This document shows positions 14,697 through 24,400 of a stretch of DNA of 64,000 nucleotides, piece by piece. The position numbers and the translations under genes were made by a program. A model generated the notes under the pieces. That model had not been told where the DNA came from and made no database searches. It worked only from the letters and a program-made list of their open reading frames with translations. The DNA is from Methylobacterium sp. Leaf125 (lineage in GTDB: Bacteria > Pseudomonadota > Alphaproteobacteria > Rhizobiales > Beijerinckiaceae), in the NCBI RefSeq assembly GCF_001423085.1, contig NZ_LMNU01000001.1, positions 1,122,897 to 1,186,896 of the forward strand, given 5' to 3'. Position 1 is the first letter of the stretch. The number at the start of each line of letters is the position of its first letter.

Positions 14697-17687
14697 TCAG
14701 GAACCCGACGGTACCGCGTGGCGGGCAACGATCCGATTGATCGTCCGGCCCAGCTGCTCGGCGGAATAGGGCTTGTGCAGGAGCTCGAATCCGTGGGCGT
14801 CCTCCTGCGCCAGGATGTGACTGTAGCCGGAGGCGAGCAGCACCGGCAGCTTCGGACGGCGCCGCTTCAGTTCCTGCGCCAGGGCGACACCGCCCATGCC
14901 GGGCATGACCACGTCCGAGACCACGATGTCGAAGGGGGTGGTGTCGCGCTCGACTTCCGCCAGCGCGCTCTCGGCATCGGTATGCCAGGTCGGCAGGTAA
15001 CCGAAATCCTCCAGGATCTGGCGCGCGAAGCGGCCGACCTCCAGGTTGTCCTCGACGAGGAGGACGCGCAGGCCGTCCCCCGAGACGGCCGGGTGCTCGG
15101 CGGTCACGGGGGCCGGGGCCGGAATCTGGTCGGCCGCCACCGCGGGCAGATAGAGCGTGAAGGTGGTTCCGGCCCCGACCGCGCTCCGCACCGCGATGTC
15201 GCCGCCGGACTGCTTGGCGAAGCCGAAGACCTGGGACAGCCCGAGCCCGGTGCCCTTGCCGACGCCCTTGGTGGTGAAGAACGGCTCGAAGATCCGGTCG
15301 AGATGCTCCGGCGGGATCCCGCTGCCGGTGTCGGTGAGGGAGATCGCGGCGAACCGGCTCGCGCTGCCGCCGTGATTGCGCAGGGGCGGCAGCGGCGCGC
15401 CGCATTCGAGCCGGATGGTCAGGGTGCCCCGCTCCGCCATCGCGTCCCGGGCATTGACGGCCATGTTGATCAGCGCGGTCTCGAACTGGCTGAGATCCGC
15501 ACGGATGTGACAGGTCTCGTCGGGCAAGGCGGTGACGACCTGGATGCAGGCGCCCGTCACCGTCTCGAGGAGCTCGGCGACGGCGACCAGCCGCGCCCGG
15601 ACCTCGAACACCTCGGGCTTGAGTGCCTGGCGCCGCGCGAAGGCGAGCAGCTGGCCGGTCAGCTTGGCGGCCCGGTCGACGGTCTCGGAGACCGCGTCGA
15701 GGTAGCGGCTCTTGCGCGCCTCGGGCAGGTCCGGCCGGCGCAGGAAGTCGACCGAGGAGCGGATGATGGTGAGGAGGTTGTTGAAGTCGTGCGCGACCCC
15801 GCCGGTGAGCTGGCCGACCGCTTCCATCTTCTGCGCCTGCCGCAGGGCCTCGTGGGTTTGCTCCAGCTCCGCCGTCCGTCCCGCCACGCGCTCCTCGAGG
15901 GTCGCGTTCAGCTCGCGCAGGGCCGCCTCGGCCTCCGCCTGCGCGTAGGCCGACCAGGTCCGCGCCGCGACCTCCATGGTCAGCCGCACCTCCGCATCGG
16001 TCCAGTGCCGCGGTTCGGCGGAATGCACGTAGAACAGGCCACCGAGGGAGAGGCTTCCGCCCTCCTGCCCCCGCAACATCGGCGCCACGATCAGGGCCCG
16101 CGTGCCGATGCTGTCCCAGGTGGCCTGGAACGCGGCCTCCGCCGTGCGCGGATCCGTCCGGCAATCCGACACCACGAGGGTCCGGCCCCGGCGCAGCTCC
16201 GCGATCAGGGTCGGGCCGAAGGCGTCCAGCACTCGGGTCTCGCCGGCGAGCGACCGCATGCGCCCGTCGCACCAGTCGCGCTCGACGGAGATCACTTCGC
16301 CCCCGTTCAGGAGGTGCCCGTAGCCCGCCCGCCCGACGCCCAGATAGGCGCCGAGGCTGGCCGCGGCGATCATCTTGAGCTCCAGGGGCGTGCCCGCCGT
16401 CCGCAGGCGGTCCGCGAGGGCGATCTGGAAGCGCAGGTGACCCTCGGCGGACTTGCGCGCCGTGATGTCGATGGCGGTCCCGAGGGCCCGGACGCAGCGC
16501 CCGCTTCCGTCGAAGACGCCGCGGCCCTTGGCGGCGACCCAGCGCATCAGGCCGTCATTGCGGCCGATGGTGCGGTATTCCACGTCGTAAGTCGCCCGCA
16601 CGGCGGGATCGAGGGCCGAGGCGAAGGCGGCCCGGGTGGCCGCCAGGTCCTCCGGGTGCAGCCCGGCATGGAAGTCGTCCATCGTCACCGCGGCCTCCGG
16701 CCCGAGGCCGAACATCGCCTTGGTCCGGTCAGACCAGATCAGCGTGTCGCCGATCGGGTCGAGGTCCCATGTGCCGATCTCCGCCGCCTCGGTGGCCAGC
16801 CGAAGCTGCTCCTCCTGTCGCTGGAGCCGCATCTCGGCCCGCTTGCGGTCGTGGATGTCCTCGACCACGCCGTACCAGCGCAGGATCGAGCCGTCCTTGG
16901 CCCGGCGCGGAAAGGCCCGGGCGCGCATCCAGCGATACTGCCCCGTCGCCAGGCGGATGCGATAGTCGACGTCCACGGGCTCGCCCGAGGCGAGGCAGGT
17001 GCCGAACACGGCCAGGGCCTGCGGCAGGTCCTCGGGGTGGACCGCCCGGGTCCAGCCGTCGCCCAGGGGGTCGCCGGGCGCCTGCCCCGTCAGCGTCAAC
17101 CAGCGCGTCGCGTAGGAGGTGATGTTGCCGGCGGCATCGCAGGTCCAGGGAACCTGCGGGTTCAGCTCGACCGCGTGGCGGTAATGGTCCTCGCGCTCGC
17201 GCAGGGCCGCCTCGCCGCGCACGCGGTCGGTGGTTTCCGCGGTGATGCAGAACAATCCGTTGATCGCGCCCGCGTCGTCGTAGACGGGCGAGTAGGTGAA
17301 GGACCACCAGCTCTCCTCGGCCCGGCCCGTCCGTGCCAGGTCAAGCTTCATGTCGGTGAGGGTGCGCGTCTCGCCCGCGAGGGTGGCGTCGACCAGGGGG
17401 CCGATATCCTCCCAGATGCTGTCCCAAACCTCGCGGAACGGGCGGCCGAGGGCCTGCGGCAGCCGGTAGCCGAGGATCGGCCGATAGGCATCGTTGTAGA
17501 AGCAGAGCAGCTCGGGACCCCAGGCCAGGAACATCGGCTGGGGGCAGGCCAGCATCAGCGCCAGGGTGTTGCGAAGGGCGGGCGGCCAGCGCTCCGGCGG
17601 ACCGAGCGTCGTTCCCGACCAGTCGTGGGCACGGATCTCGGCGCCGGTGGCGCTGCCCGCGTCGAGGAACCCCAGGGAGAAAGTCAC
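14697..17687 (-). CDS. Hybrid sensor histidine kinase, multi-PAS/GAF with receiver
   Basis: About 996 residues from a GTG start at 17687 (VTFSLGFLDAG), chosen because the sequence becomes typical of this kinase family there, while the upstream open frame does not look like protein. Order: N-terminal PAS-like sensor (with PPERWPPALRNTLALML), two more PAS domains with PAC motifs, a GAF domain, a coiled linker (LEERVAGRTAELEQ), a HisKA domain with the phospho-His in GVAHDFNNLL (codon near 15790), an HATPase domain (TKGVGKGTGLGLSQVFGFA), and a C-terminal receiver with Asp in IVVSDVVMPGMGG (near 14910). No transmembrane helices, so cytoplasmic sensing. Such kinases often feed a histidine phosphotransfer protein. 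It converges with the deacetylase gene 41 bp away. Confidence 0.9.
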   Translation of the reverse strand: MTFSLGFLDAGSATGAEIRAHDWSGTTLGPPERWPPALRNTLALMLACPQPMFLAWGPELLCFYNDAYRPILGYRLPQALGRPFREVWDSIWEDIGPLVDATLAGETRTLTDMKLDLARTGRAEESWWSFTYSPVYDDAGAINGLFCITAETTDRVRGEAALREREDHYRHAVELNPQVPWTCDAAGNITSYATRWLTLTGQAPGDPLGDGWTRAVHPEDLPQALAVFGTCLASGEPVDVDYRIRLATGQYRWMRARAFPRRAKDGSILRWYGVVEDIHDRKRAEMRLQRQEEQLRLATEAAEIGTWDLDPIGDTLIWSDRTKAMFGLGPEAAVTMDDFHAGLHPEDLAATRAAFASALDPAVRATYDVEYRTIGRNDGLMRWVAAKGRGVFDGSGRCVRALGTAIDITARKSAEGHLRFQIALADRLRTAGTPLELKMIAAASLGAYLGVGRAGYGHLLNGGEVISVERDWCDGRMRSLAGETRVLDAFGPTLIAELRRGRTLVVSDCRTDPRTAEAAFQATWDSIGTRALIVAPMLRGQEGGSLSLGGLFYVHSAEPRHWTDAEVRLTMEVAARTWSAYAQAEAEAALRELNATLEERVAGRTAELEQTHEALRQAQKMEAVGQLTGGVAHDFNNLLTIIRSSVDFLRRPDLPEARKSRYLDAVSETVDRAAKLTGQLLAFARRQALKPEVFEVRARLVAVAELLETVTGACIQVVTALPDETCHIRADLSQFETALINMAVNARDAMAERGTLTIRLECGAPLPPLRNHGGSASRFAAISLTDTGSGIPPEHLDRIFEPFFTTKGVGKGTGLGLSQVFGFAKQSGGDIAVRSAVGAGTTFTLYLPAVAADQIPAPAPVTAEHPAVSGDGLRVLLVEDNLEVGRFARQILEDFGYLPTWHTDAESALAEVERDTTPFDIVVSDVVMPGMGGVALAQELKRRRPKLPVLLASGYSHILAQEDAHGFELLHKPYSAEQLGRTINRIVARHAVPSGS

Positions 17688-18160
17688 GCGGCGCGCATCC
17701 GGGAGCGCGCGCTTCGGTCCGAGATCGGCCCTCCGGCGCCCGGCTCGCAAGGCTCCGGCGTGGCGATCGTCCGCACCGCGAGCCGACGCAGCCTTGCCTC
17801 GGAAGCCGGCCTCTCGGAAGTTCGGGCATGCGACGGGGTCGTTCCGGATGGCATCCGCAAGACATAGCGCTGCCGCGCCGGGTCGTACAGCGATCATCCA
17901 TCGCCGAACAGAACAGATCCCGGGAATCCCAACTAGATCCTGCCGGTCAGACTTTTGCCCGGCCGGGCCCCGCGAGGGTTGAGCGGGGGCTGGAAAGTAT
18001 CGGCCGGGAAGCCGGCCGGTGAATTTTCGTTGACCATCTTGGTCATCACAGCGTGCCCAGGGCCCCGCGGCGAAACTCGTCTGCATCAATACGCGGCGGT
18101 GGCCTGTGTCGGCTTTCGCTCATCAGTGTCCGAAAGCGGACGCGCGGGTCGCTTGCGACC
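17688..18160. other. Intergenic region between hybrid kinase start and TetR gene end
   Basis: About 470 bp without a convincing gene. It contains a hairpin at 18001-18018 (CGGCCGG, loop GAAG, CCGGCCG), which could end leftward transcription of the TetR gene, and a perfect 6+3+6 dyad at 18031-18045 (TGACCA-TCT-TGGTCA) overlapping a TTGACC that could be a -35 element. Confidence 0.45.
18031..18045. promoter_or_regulatory. Perfect dyad TGACCA-N3-TGGTCA
   Basis: A 15-bp perfect inverted repeat, the type of site bound by dimeric helix-turn-helix regulators. It lies between the TetR gene and the hybrid kinase gene and may act on a promoter for the kinase about 350 bp further left. No regulator can be assigned. 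Confidence 0.3.
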
Positions 18161-18733
18161 TCAGGCCCGGACCGGCTTCGGCAGGCTCTGGGCCGTGTTC
18201 TCCATGGCGTCGAACAGCTTTTCCAGCTCCGCGCCCTCGAGGCAGTGGAAGCCCAGGGTCCGGGTGAGCAGCAGCCCCAGGGTGGCGAAGGTCAGCATCG
18301 CTCCGGCGCCCGGGCAGCAGGCCACGTCCTCCATCTGGGCGAGGCGCTGCTTCAGGAAGGCGTTGAAGCCCGCGAAGGCCTCGGGGTTTTCCGCCGAGGC
18401 CAGCAGGAGCGCGCGGGGAAACCCGTCCTCGTCGGCATAGACCTGACGCGCATGCGCGATCAGGGCGAGGGGGAGGGCGGCCGGGCCCGGACCCTGCTCC
18501 GCCTCGTGGGCCGCCACGCTCTCGCGGATCTCCCGCAGCTTGCGCTCGGCCAGCGCCGAGATCAGCGCGTCCTTCGAGGCGTAGTGATGCAGCACGCCAC
18601 CCTTGCTGAGCGAGGCCTCGGCCGCCACCGCATCGATGGTGAGCGTCCGGGTGCCCATGCGCCGGATCAGGCGTTCGGCGGCATCCAGGATGACCACCGG
18701 TCTGTCTTCGCGGCGGGTGCGCGCCTTCATCAT
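18161..18733 (-). CDS. TetR/AcrR family repressor
   Basis: About 190 residues. The N-terminal helix-turn-helix is clear: IDAVAAEASLSKGGVLHHYASKDALISALAER at residues about 34-65, with the K-x-x-L-H-H-Y recognition helix typical of TetR proteins. The C-terminal ligand domain has the shape of the TetR_C_37 type. The start is placed at the double ATG (MMKART), two codons after an in-frame TTG. It is divergent from an RND efflux operon, with a palindrome in the shared upstream region, so it is very likely the local repressor, released by pump substrates. Confidence 0.92.
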   Translation of the reverse strand: MMKARTRREDRPVVILDAAERLIRRMGTRTLTIDAVAAEASLSKGGVLHHYASKDALISALAERKLREIRESVAAHEAEQGPGPAALPLALIAHARQVYADEDGFPRALLLASAENPEAFAGFNAFLKQRLAQMEDVACCPGAGAMLTFATLGLLLTRTLGFHCLEGAELEKLFDAMENTAQSLPKPVRA

Positions 18734-18864
18734 CGACAATCCGGCCGGTTCACCGGCGGTTTCGAGGGCGGGAGATCCGTTGCCAGGGCCGGCGAGGCGA
18801 TCGGAAACGTCAACGGGATACCGGGGAACGACGGCGCCGGGAAGATGGTTCGCCGAAAAAAGAA

Positions 18865-18878
18865 ACCGTCTGGACGGT
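18865..18878. promoter_or_regulatory. Likely TetR operator (ACCGTC-N2-GACGGT)
   Basis: A perfect 6+2+6 inverted repeat between the divergent TetR gene and the efflux operon, 59 bp before the adaptor start chosen here. Half-sites of this kind with CCGTC/GACGG are common for TetR-type repressors of RND pumps. Binding here would control both directions. Confidence 0.55.
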
Positions 18879-18936
18879 CGGTAACGGAGCCGATATGGGT
18901 GACGCCGGGATGGGGCCTTTCGAGTTCGAGGACGCG

Positions 18937-20082
18937 ATGGTGGGTAGGCTGACCGTGTGGCCGCGCAGGTGCGGGGGCGTGGCCCTCGTGCTCGCGGCCT
19001 GTGCCGCCACGCTGCTGCCGGCCCGGGGCGCCGAGGCGGCCGCGGAGACGGAGAAGGGGACGGCCAAGCCGGCGAGTCCCGCCGTGGCCGTCGTGCGCAC
19101 GGCGGTGGCGCGCGCCACCACGATCGCCTCCGACCTGATCTTCACCGGGGATATCCAGGCCCAGTCCCAGGTCAACGTGGCCTTCCGAACCAACGGCAAG
19201 ATCGCGCAGCGGCTGGTGGAGGTCGGCGACCACGTCACCGCCGATCAGGTGCTGGCCAAGCTCGATCCTCAGGAGCAGCGCGCCAACCTCAACAACGCCC
19301 AGGCCGCGCTCACCTCCGCGGAGGCGCTCCTGACCCAGGCCAAGCTGAACTTCAAGCGCCAGGAGCAGCTCCTCGCCAGCGGCTACACCACCCGCCCGAG
19401 CTACGACGATGCCGAGCAGCAGCTGCGCACCACGCAGGCCTCGGTGGATTCCGCCAAGGCCGCCCTCGGCAGCGCCGAGGAGCAGTACTCCTACACGGAC
19501 CTGAAGGCCGGCGTGGACGGCATGGTCCTGAGCCGGACCTTCGAGGTCGGCCAGGTGGTGCAGACCGGCCAGACCGTCCTGGCGATGGCCCAGGACGGTC
19601 CCCGCGACGCGGTCTTCAACATCTTCGAGGCGGTGCTGGCCGCGCCCCCCGAGAGCAAGACCGTGGAGGTGACGCTGCAGGCCGACCCGCGGGTCAAGGC
19701 GGTCGGCCGGGTGCGCGAGATCTCGCCCAGCGTCGATGCGGCCTCCGGCACGGTCCGGGTCAAGGTCGGGCTCGACGAGACGCCCAAGGCCATGACGCTC
19801 GGCGCCGTCGTGATCGGCACCGGCAAGTTCCGGCCGCGCCAGGCAATCGTGCTGCCCTGGTCGGCCCTCTACCGCTGGGAGAACAGCCCGGCGGTCTGGG
19901 TCCGCGATCCCCGCAACAGCACCGTCGCGCCCCGCCGCGTCGTGATCGAGCGCTACGGGCCCAACACCATCGCGCTGAAGGGCGGGGTCGAGCCCGGCGA
20001 GGAGGTCGTCATCGCGGGAATCCAGCTCCTGCGCCCGGGCCAGACCGTCGCCGTCGCGCAGACCCTGGAGGCGGCGCGATGA
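18937..20082 (+). CDS. RND efflux periplasmic adaptor (membrane fusion protein), first of two
   Basis: About 381 residues. The N-terminus is a lipoprotein signal peptide with lipobox VLAAC, so the protein is probably anchored in the inner membrane by a lipid. Then come the barrel-sandwich (biotinyl-lipoyl) halves, VNVAFRTNGKIAQRLVEVGDHVTADQVLAKLD and later YTDLKAGVDGMVLSRTFEVGQVVQTGQTVLAMA, separated by an alpha-helical hairpin (about residues 110-180), a beta-barrel and a membrane-proximal domain. The ATG at 18937 is chosen for its GAGG Shine-Dalgarno; an in-frame ATG 14 codons upstream exists. The gene overlaps the next adaptor by ATGA, so the two are coupled. Confidence 0.92.
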   Translation: MVGRLTVWPRRCGGVALVLAACAATLLPARGAEAAAETEKGTAKPASPAVAVVRTAVARATTIASDLIFTGDIQAQSQVNVAFRTNGKIAQRLVEVGDHVTADQVLAKLDPQEQRANLNNAQAALTSAEALLTQAKLNFKRQEQLLASGYTTRPSYDDAEQQLRTTQASVDSAKAALGSAEEQYSYTDLKAGVDGMVLSRTFEVGQVVQTGQTVLAMAQDGPRDAVFNIFEAVLAAPPESKTVEVTLQADPRVKAVGRVREISPSVDAASGTVRVKVGLDETPKAMTLGAVVIGTGKFRPRQAIVLPWSALYRWENSPAVWVRDPRNSTVAPRRVVIERYGPNTIALKGGVEPGEEVVIAGIQLLRPGQTVAVAQTLEAAR

Positions 20083-21200
20083 TCCGCCCATCCCTGCTTC
20101 GCCCATTCCTCCTCGCTCCAGCCCTGCTTCGCCCGGCCCTGCGCGCCCTGGCGCTCGCCCTTCCCCTCGGGGCCTGCCAGGCCGCCGAGGAGACGGCGTC
20201 GCCGCCGCCGGTGCGGCCGGTGCTGTACCGGGTCGTGAAACCGGTCGCGGCCCAGGTCTTCGGCCCCTTCGCCGGGGTCGTGGCCCCGCGCTACCAGTCG
20301 GAGATCGGCTTCCAGATCGCCGGCCGGATGATCGCCCGCGACGTCACGGTGGGCGACATCGTCCACAAGGGCCAGCGCATCGCGGCCCTCGATCCCGTGG
20401 TGACGCGCTTCGCCCTGACCCGTGCCGAGGCGGACCTCGCCGACGCCAGGGCGCAGGCCGAGAACGCCAGCGCCACGGAAGCGCGGCGCCGGCGCCTGCT
20501 GGCCGGCGGCAACGTCACCCAGGCGCAGCTCGACACCGCCGTGGCGAGCCGGGACACGGCCCAGGCCCGCGTCTCCCAGGCGGAGGCGAACCTGCAGCGG
20601 GCGCGCGACCAGATGGGCTATACCGAGCTGCACGCGGATTTCGACGGCGTCGTCACGGTGCGCAGCGCCGAGGTCGGACAGGTCCTCAGCGCCGGACAGG
20701 CGGTGGCGACCCTGGCCCGCCCCGAGGAGCGCGAGGCCGTGGTGGACATTCCCGAGGAGCTCGTCGGGACGATGCCCACGGACGCCGAGTTCACCGTGGC
20801 GCTCCAGAGCGCGCCGGACGTGACGGCGACGGCGCGGGTGCGCGAGATCGCGCCCTTCGCCGACCAGACCACGCGGACCCGGCGCATCCGCATGACCCTG
20901 ATCAAGCCCTCCGAGGCCTTCCGCCTCGGCTCGACCCTCACCGTCACCCTGGCGCGGGCCGAGGCCCCCCACGTGGACCTGCCCGCCACCGCGGTGCTGA
21001 CGGAGGACGGCCGCGATGCGGTCTGGATCGTCGCGCCGGACGGGAAGAGCGTGCGCAAGCGGCCCGTCACCGTGACCCGCCGCGACCCGGAGCGCATCAG
21101 CATCGGCACGGGCCTGAATGCCGGAGACCGGGTGGTCCTGGCCGGGGTCCACTCGCTCCAGGAGGGACAGGCCGTGCGCCTGCCCGACCAGGCGCCCTGA
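20079..21200 (+). CDS. RND efflux periplasmic adaptor, second of two
   Basis: About 373 residues, starting at the ATG in the ATGA overlap with the first adaptor. The signal peptide ends in a lipobox LGAC, so it is also a lipoprotein. The two lipoyl half-motifs (SEIGFQIAGRMIARDVTVGDIVHKGQRIAALD and HADFDGVVTVRSAEVGQVLSAGQAVATLA) flank an alpha-hairpin, followed by beta-barrel and C-terminal domains. Together with the first adaptor and the RND transporter 59 bp downstream it forms a pump with two different adaptors, as in some heterohexameric RND systems. No outer-membrane channel gene is present, so a shared TolC-like channel is probably used. Confidence 0.92.
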   Translation: MIRPSLLRPFLLAPALLRPALRALALALPLGACQAAEETASPPPVRPVLYRVVKPVAAQVFGPFAGVVAPRYQSEIGFQIAGRMIARDVTVGDIVHKGQRIAALDPVVTRFALTRAEADLADARAQAENASATEARRRRLLAGGNVTQAQLDTAVASRDTAQARVSQAEANLQRARDQMGYTELHADFDGVVTVRSAEVGQVLSAGQAVATLARPEEREAVVDIPEELVGTMPTDAEFTVALQSAPDVTATARVREIAPFADQTTRTRRIRMTLIKPSEAFRLGSTLTVTLARAEAPHVDLPATAVLTEDGRDAVWIVAPDGKSVRKRPVTVTRRDPERISIGTGLNAGDRVVLAGVHSLQEGQAVRLPDQAP

Positions 21201-21259
21201 TCCTCGGCGCCGCCGCCATCCATCATCAGCCGCCACCCCGGTGAGGCGAGAGCAAACCC

Positions 21260-24200
21260 GTGAAGACCTTCAATCTCTCCGAATGGGCCTTGGAGCATCG
21301 CTCCTTCGTCTGGTTCCTGATGCTGATCTCGGTGGTGGCCGGGTTCCTGGCCTACGAGCGCCTCGGCCGCGAGGAAGACCCGCCCTTCGCGATCAAGACC
21401 ATGATCGTGCAGGCGCGCTGGCCGGGCGCCACCATCAGCGACACCCTCGATCAGGTCACCGAGCGGATCGAGAAGGAGGTGCAGCAGATCGATGCCGTCG
21501 ATTTCAGCCGCAGCTACACCACGCCGGGCCAGGCCACGGTGTTCGTGCAGCTGCGCGAGACGACGCCGCCGAAAACCATTCCGGCGATCTTCTACCAGGT
21601 CCGCAAGCGCATCGGCGACATCCAGGGCACCTTCCCGCAGGGCATCCAGGGTCCGTTCTTCAACGACGAGTTCGGTGACGTGTTCGGCAACGTCTACGCC
21701 TTCACGGCCGACGGCGTGACCCCGCGGCAGCTGCGCGACTACGTCGAGCGCGTGCGCGCCGAGGTGAAGAAGGTGCCGAGCGCCGGCAAGATGCAGCTCC
21801 TCGGGGCGCAGGACGAGGTCATCTACCTCGACTTCTCGACCCGCAAGCTCGCGGGTCTCGGCCTCGACACCAACTCGGTGATCCGCACCCTGCAGTCGCA
21901 GAACGCCATCGCGCCCTCGGGCGTGATCCAGGCGGGCCCCGAGCGGGTGTCCGTCCGGGTCGGCGGCCAGTTCGTCAACGAGGAGAGCCTGCGCGCCGTG
22001 AACCTGCGGGTGAACGACCGCTTCTTCCGCCTCTCGGACGTCGCCGAGATCTCCCGCGGCTTCACCGACCCGCCGACCGACCTGTTCCGATTCAACGGCC
22101 AGCCGGCCATCGGCCTCGCCATCGCGATGCAGCCCTCGGGCAACCTGCTCACCTTCGGCCACGACCTGAAGGAGCGCATGCGCAAGCTGGAAGGCGAACT
22201 GCCGGTGGGCGTCGGCATCCACCTCGTCTCGGACCAGCCCAAGATCGTCGAGGAGGCGGTGGGCGGCTTCACCAAGGCGCTCGTCGAGGCCGTGGTGATC
22301 GTGCTGGCGGTGAGCTTCATCTCGCTCGGCTGGCGCGCCGGCCTCGTGGTCTCGCTGTCGATCCCGCTGGTGCTCGCCATCGTGTTCGTGATCATGCAGA
22401 TCATGGGCGTCACGCTCCAGCGCATCTCGCTCGGCGCCCTCATCATCGCGCTCGGCCTGCTCGTCGACGACGCGATGATCACGGTGGAGATGATGGTCGC
22501 GCGCCTGGAGGTCGGCGACAGCCTGAAGAAGGCCGCCACCTTCGCCTATACCTCCACCGCCTTCCCGATGCTCACCGGCACCCTGGTGACCGTGGCGGGC
22601 TTCCTGCCCATCGGCTTCAACGGCTCGTCGGCGGGCGAGTACACCTACTCGCTCTTCGTCGTCATCGCCGCCTCGCTCCTCGTCTCCTGGGTGGTGGCGG
22701 TCCTGTTCGCGCCCCTCATCGGCGTGAAGCTCCTGCCCAAGCAGATGAAGCACAAGGACCATGACGCCCCGAGCCGGTCCATGCGGATCTTCACCGGCCT
22801 GCTCCTCGGCGCCATGCGCTGGCGCTGGACCACCGTGATCGTCTGCGTCGGCATGCTCGGCGCCTCGATCGTCGGCATGGGCTTCGTGCAGCAGCAGTTC
22901 TTCCCGGCCTCCGACCGGCCCGAGCTCCTCGTCGACATGACGCTGCCGCAGAATGCCAGCATCGCCGAGACCAAGGGGCAGATGGACCGCTTCGAGGCGA
23001 CCCTGGTGGGCGACCCCGAGATCGTGCGCTGGTCGTCCTATGTCGGCCAGGGCGCGGTGCGCTTCTACCTGCCCCTCGACCAGCAGCTCGGCAACGCCTT
23101 CTTCGGCCAGATCGTCATCGAGACGAAGTCGATCGAGGCGCGCGAGCGCATGAAGCTGAAGCTCGACGCGCTCGCGCGCGACAAGTTCGTCGGCACCGAC
23201 TTCCTCATCCACTCCCTCGACCTCGGCCCCCCGGTCGGGCGGCCGGTGCAGTACCGTCTCAGCGGGCCCGACCTGCAGACCCTGCGGGCCTACGCGCTCA
23301 CCCTCGGCAACATCGTCGGCGCCAACCCGCATCTCGACGTGCCGACCTTCGACTGGAACGAGCCCGGCAAGGTGCTCAAGGTCGACATCATCCAGGACAA
23401 GGCGCGCCAGCTCGGCGTCACCTCGGAGGACATCGCCGGGCTCCTCAACGGCATCGTCGGCGGCCGGTCGATCACTCAGGTCCGCGACTCGATCTACCTC
23501 GTCAATGTGGTCGCCCGGGCGCAGGCCGTGGAGCGCAATTCCCTCGACACCCTGCAGAGCCTGCAGGTGCCGCTGGCCAACGGCAGCGTGGTGCCGCTCC
23601 TGGCCTTCGCCACCATCGGGTACGAGCTGGAGCAGCCCATCGTCTGGCGCCGCGACCGCCTGCCGACCATCACGGTGCGGGCCTCGATCTCGGACGACAC
23701 CCAGCCGGCCACGGTGGTGAGCCAGCTCGACCCGCAGATCAGCGCGTTCCGGACGAGCCTGCCGGACGGCTACGTGCTGGCGGTGGGCGGCGCCGTGGAG
23801 GAGAGCGCCAAGGGCCAGGGCCCGATCGCGGCCGTGGCGCCGGTGATGCTCCTCACCATGGCGATGTTCCTGATGATCCAGCTCCAGAGCTTCCAGAAGC
23901 TCTTCCTGGTGGCCAGCGTGGCGCCCCTCGGGCTGATCGGCGTCGCGATCGCGCTGCTGACCTTCAACAAGCCGATGGGCTTCGTGGCGATCCTGGGCGT
24001 CCTGGCCCTGATCGGCATCATCGTGCGCAACTCGGTGATCCTGGTCACCCAGATCGACGAGTACGAGCGCGACGGGCTTCCCCCGTGGGATGCGGTGGTG
24101 GACGCCACCTGCCACCGCATGCGCCCGATCCTCCTCACGGCCGCCGCCGCCAGCCTCGGCCTCATCCCCATCGCCCGCGAGGTGTTCTGGGGACCGATGG

Positions 24201-24373
24201 CCTACGCCATGATCGGCGGCATCCTGGCGGCGACCTTCCTGACGCTGTTCTTCCTGCCCGCCCTCTACGTCGGCTGGTACCGGATCAAGGCGCCGCCGAA
24301 GGGCGCCCCGCGCAAGATCCACGGCGCGGACGGGCGGGTCCACGGCGCCGAGGCGCCGACACCCGCGGGTTGA
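21260..24373 (+). CDS. RND efflux transporter (AcrB/HAE1 superfamily)
   Basis: A 1037-residue inner-membrane proton-driven transporter of normal length. It has the N-terminal helix (RSFVWFLMLISVVAGFLAY), two large periplasmic loops, and two sets of six membrane helices. The proton-relay region with two Asp is GLLVDDAMITVEMM around residue 405; the second half carries GIIVRNSVILV in the equivalent place. The sequence (EEDPPFAIKTMIV near the start) is closer to the MdtB/CzcA-less-typical 'efflux RND transporter permease subunit' group found with paired adaptors than to classical AcrB. Substrate is unknown. It is the last gene of the TetR-controlled operon. Confidence 0.93.
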   Translation: MKTFNLSEWALEHRSFVWFLMLISVVAGFLAYERLGREEDPPFAIKTMIVQARWPGATISDTLDQVTERIEKEVQQIDAVDFSRSYTTPGQATVFVQLRETTPPKTIPAIFYQVRKRIGDIQGTFPQGIQGPFFNDEFGDVFGNVYAFTADGVTPRQLRDYVERVRAEVKKVPSAGKMQLLGAQDEVIYLDFSTRKLAGLGLDTNSVIRTLQSQNAIAPSGVIQAGPERVSVRVGGQFVNEESLRAVNLRVNDRFFRLSDVAEISRGFTDPPTDLFRFNGQPAIGLAIAMQPSGNLLTFGHDLKERMRKLEGELPVGVGIHLVSDQPKIVEEAVGGFTKALVEAVVIVLAVSFISLGWRAGLVVSLSIPLVLAIVFVIMQIMGVTLQRISLGALIIALGLLVDDAMITVEMMVARLEVGDSLKKAATFAYTSTAFPMLTGTLVTVAGFLPIGFNGSSAGEYTYSLFVVIAASLLVSWVVAVLFAPLIGVKLLPKQMKHKDHDAPSRSMRIFTGLLLGAMRWRWTTVIVCVGMLGASIVGMGFVQQQFFPASDRPELLVDMTLPQNASIAETKGQMDRFEATLVGDPEIVRWSSYVGQGAVRFYLPLDQQLGNAFFGQIVIETKSIEARERMKLKLDALARDKFVGTDFLIHSLDLGPPVGRPVQYRLSGPDLQTLRAYALTLGNIVGANPHLDVPTFDWNEPGKVLKVDIIQDKARQLGVTSEDIAGLLNGIVGGRSITQVRDSIYLVNVVARAQAVERNSLDTLQSLQVPLANGSVVPLLAFATIGYELEQPIVWRRDRLPTITVRASISDDTQPATVVSQLDPQISAFRTSLPDGYVLAVGGAVEESAKGQGPIAAVAPVMLLTMAMFLMIQLQSFQKLFLVASVAPLGLIGVAIALLTFNKPMGFVAILGVLALIGIIVRNSVILVTQIDEYERDGLPPWDAVVDATCHRMRPILLTAAAASLGLIPIAREVFWGPMAYAMIGGILAATFLTLFFLPALYVGWYRIKAPPKGAPRKIHGADGRVHGAEAPTPAG

Positions 24374-24400
24374 TCCGCGGATCCACGGCCGGGCGCCGCG

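Noticed and set aside
14697..18089. Longer form of the hybrid kinase starting at 18089
   Set aside because: The first 134 codons do not look like protein and contain what seems to be promoter sequence; the GTG at 17687 fits the family start.
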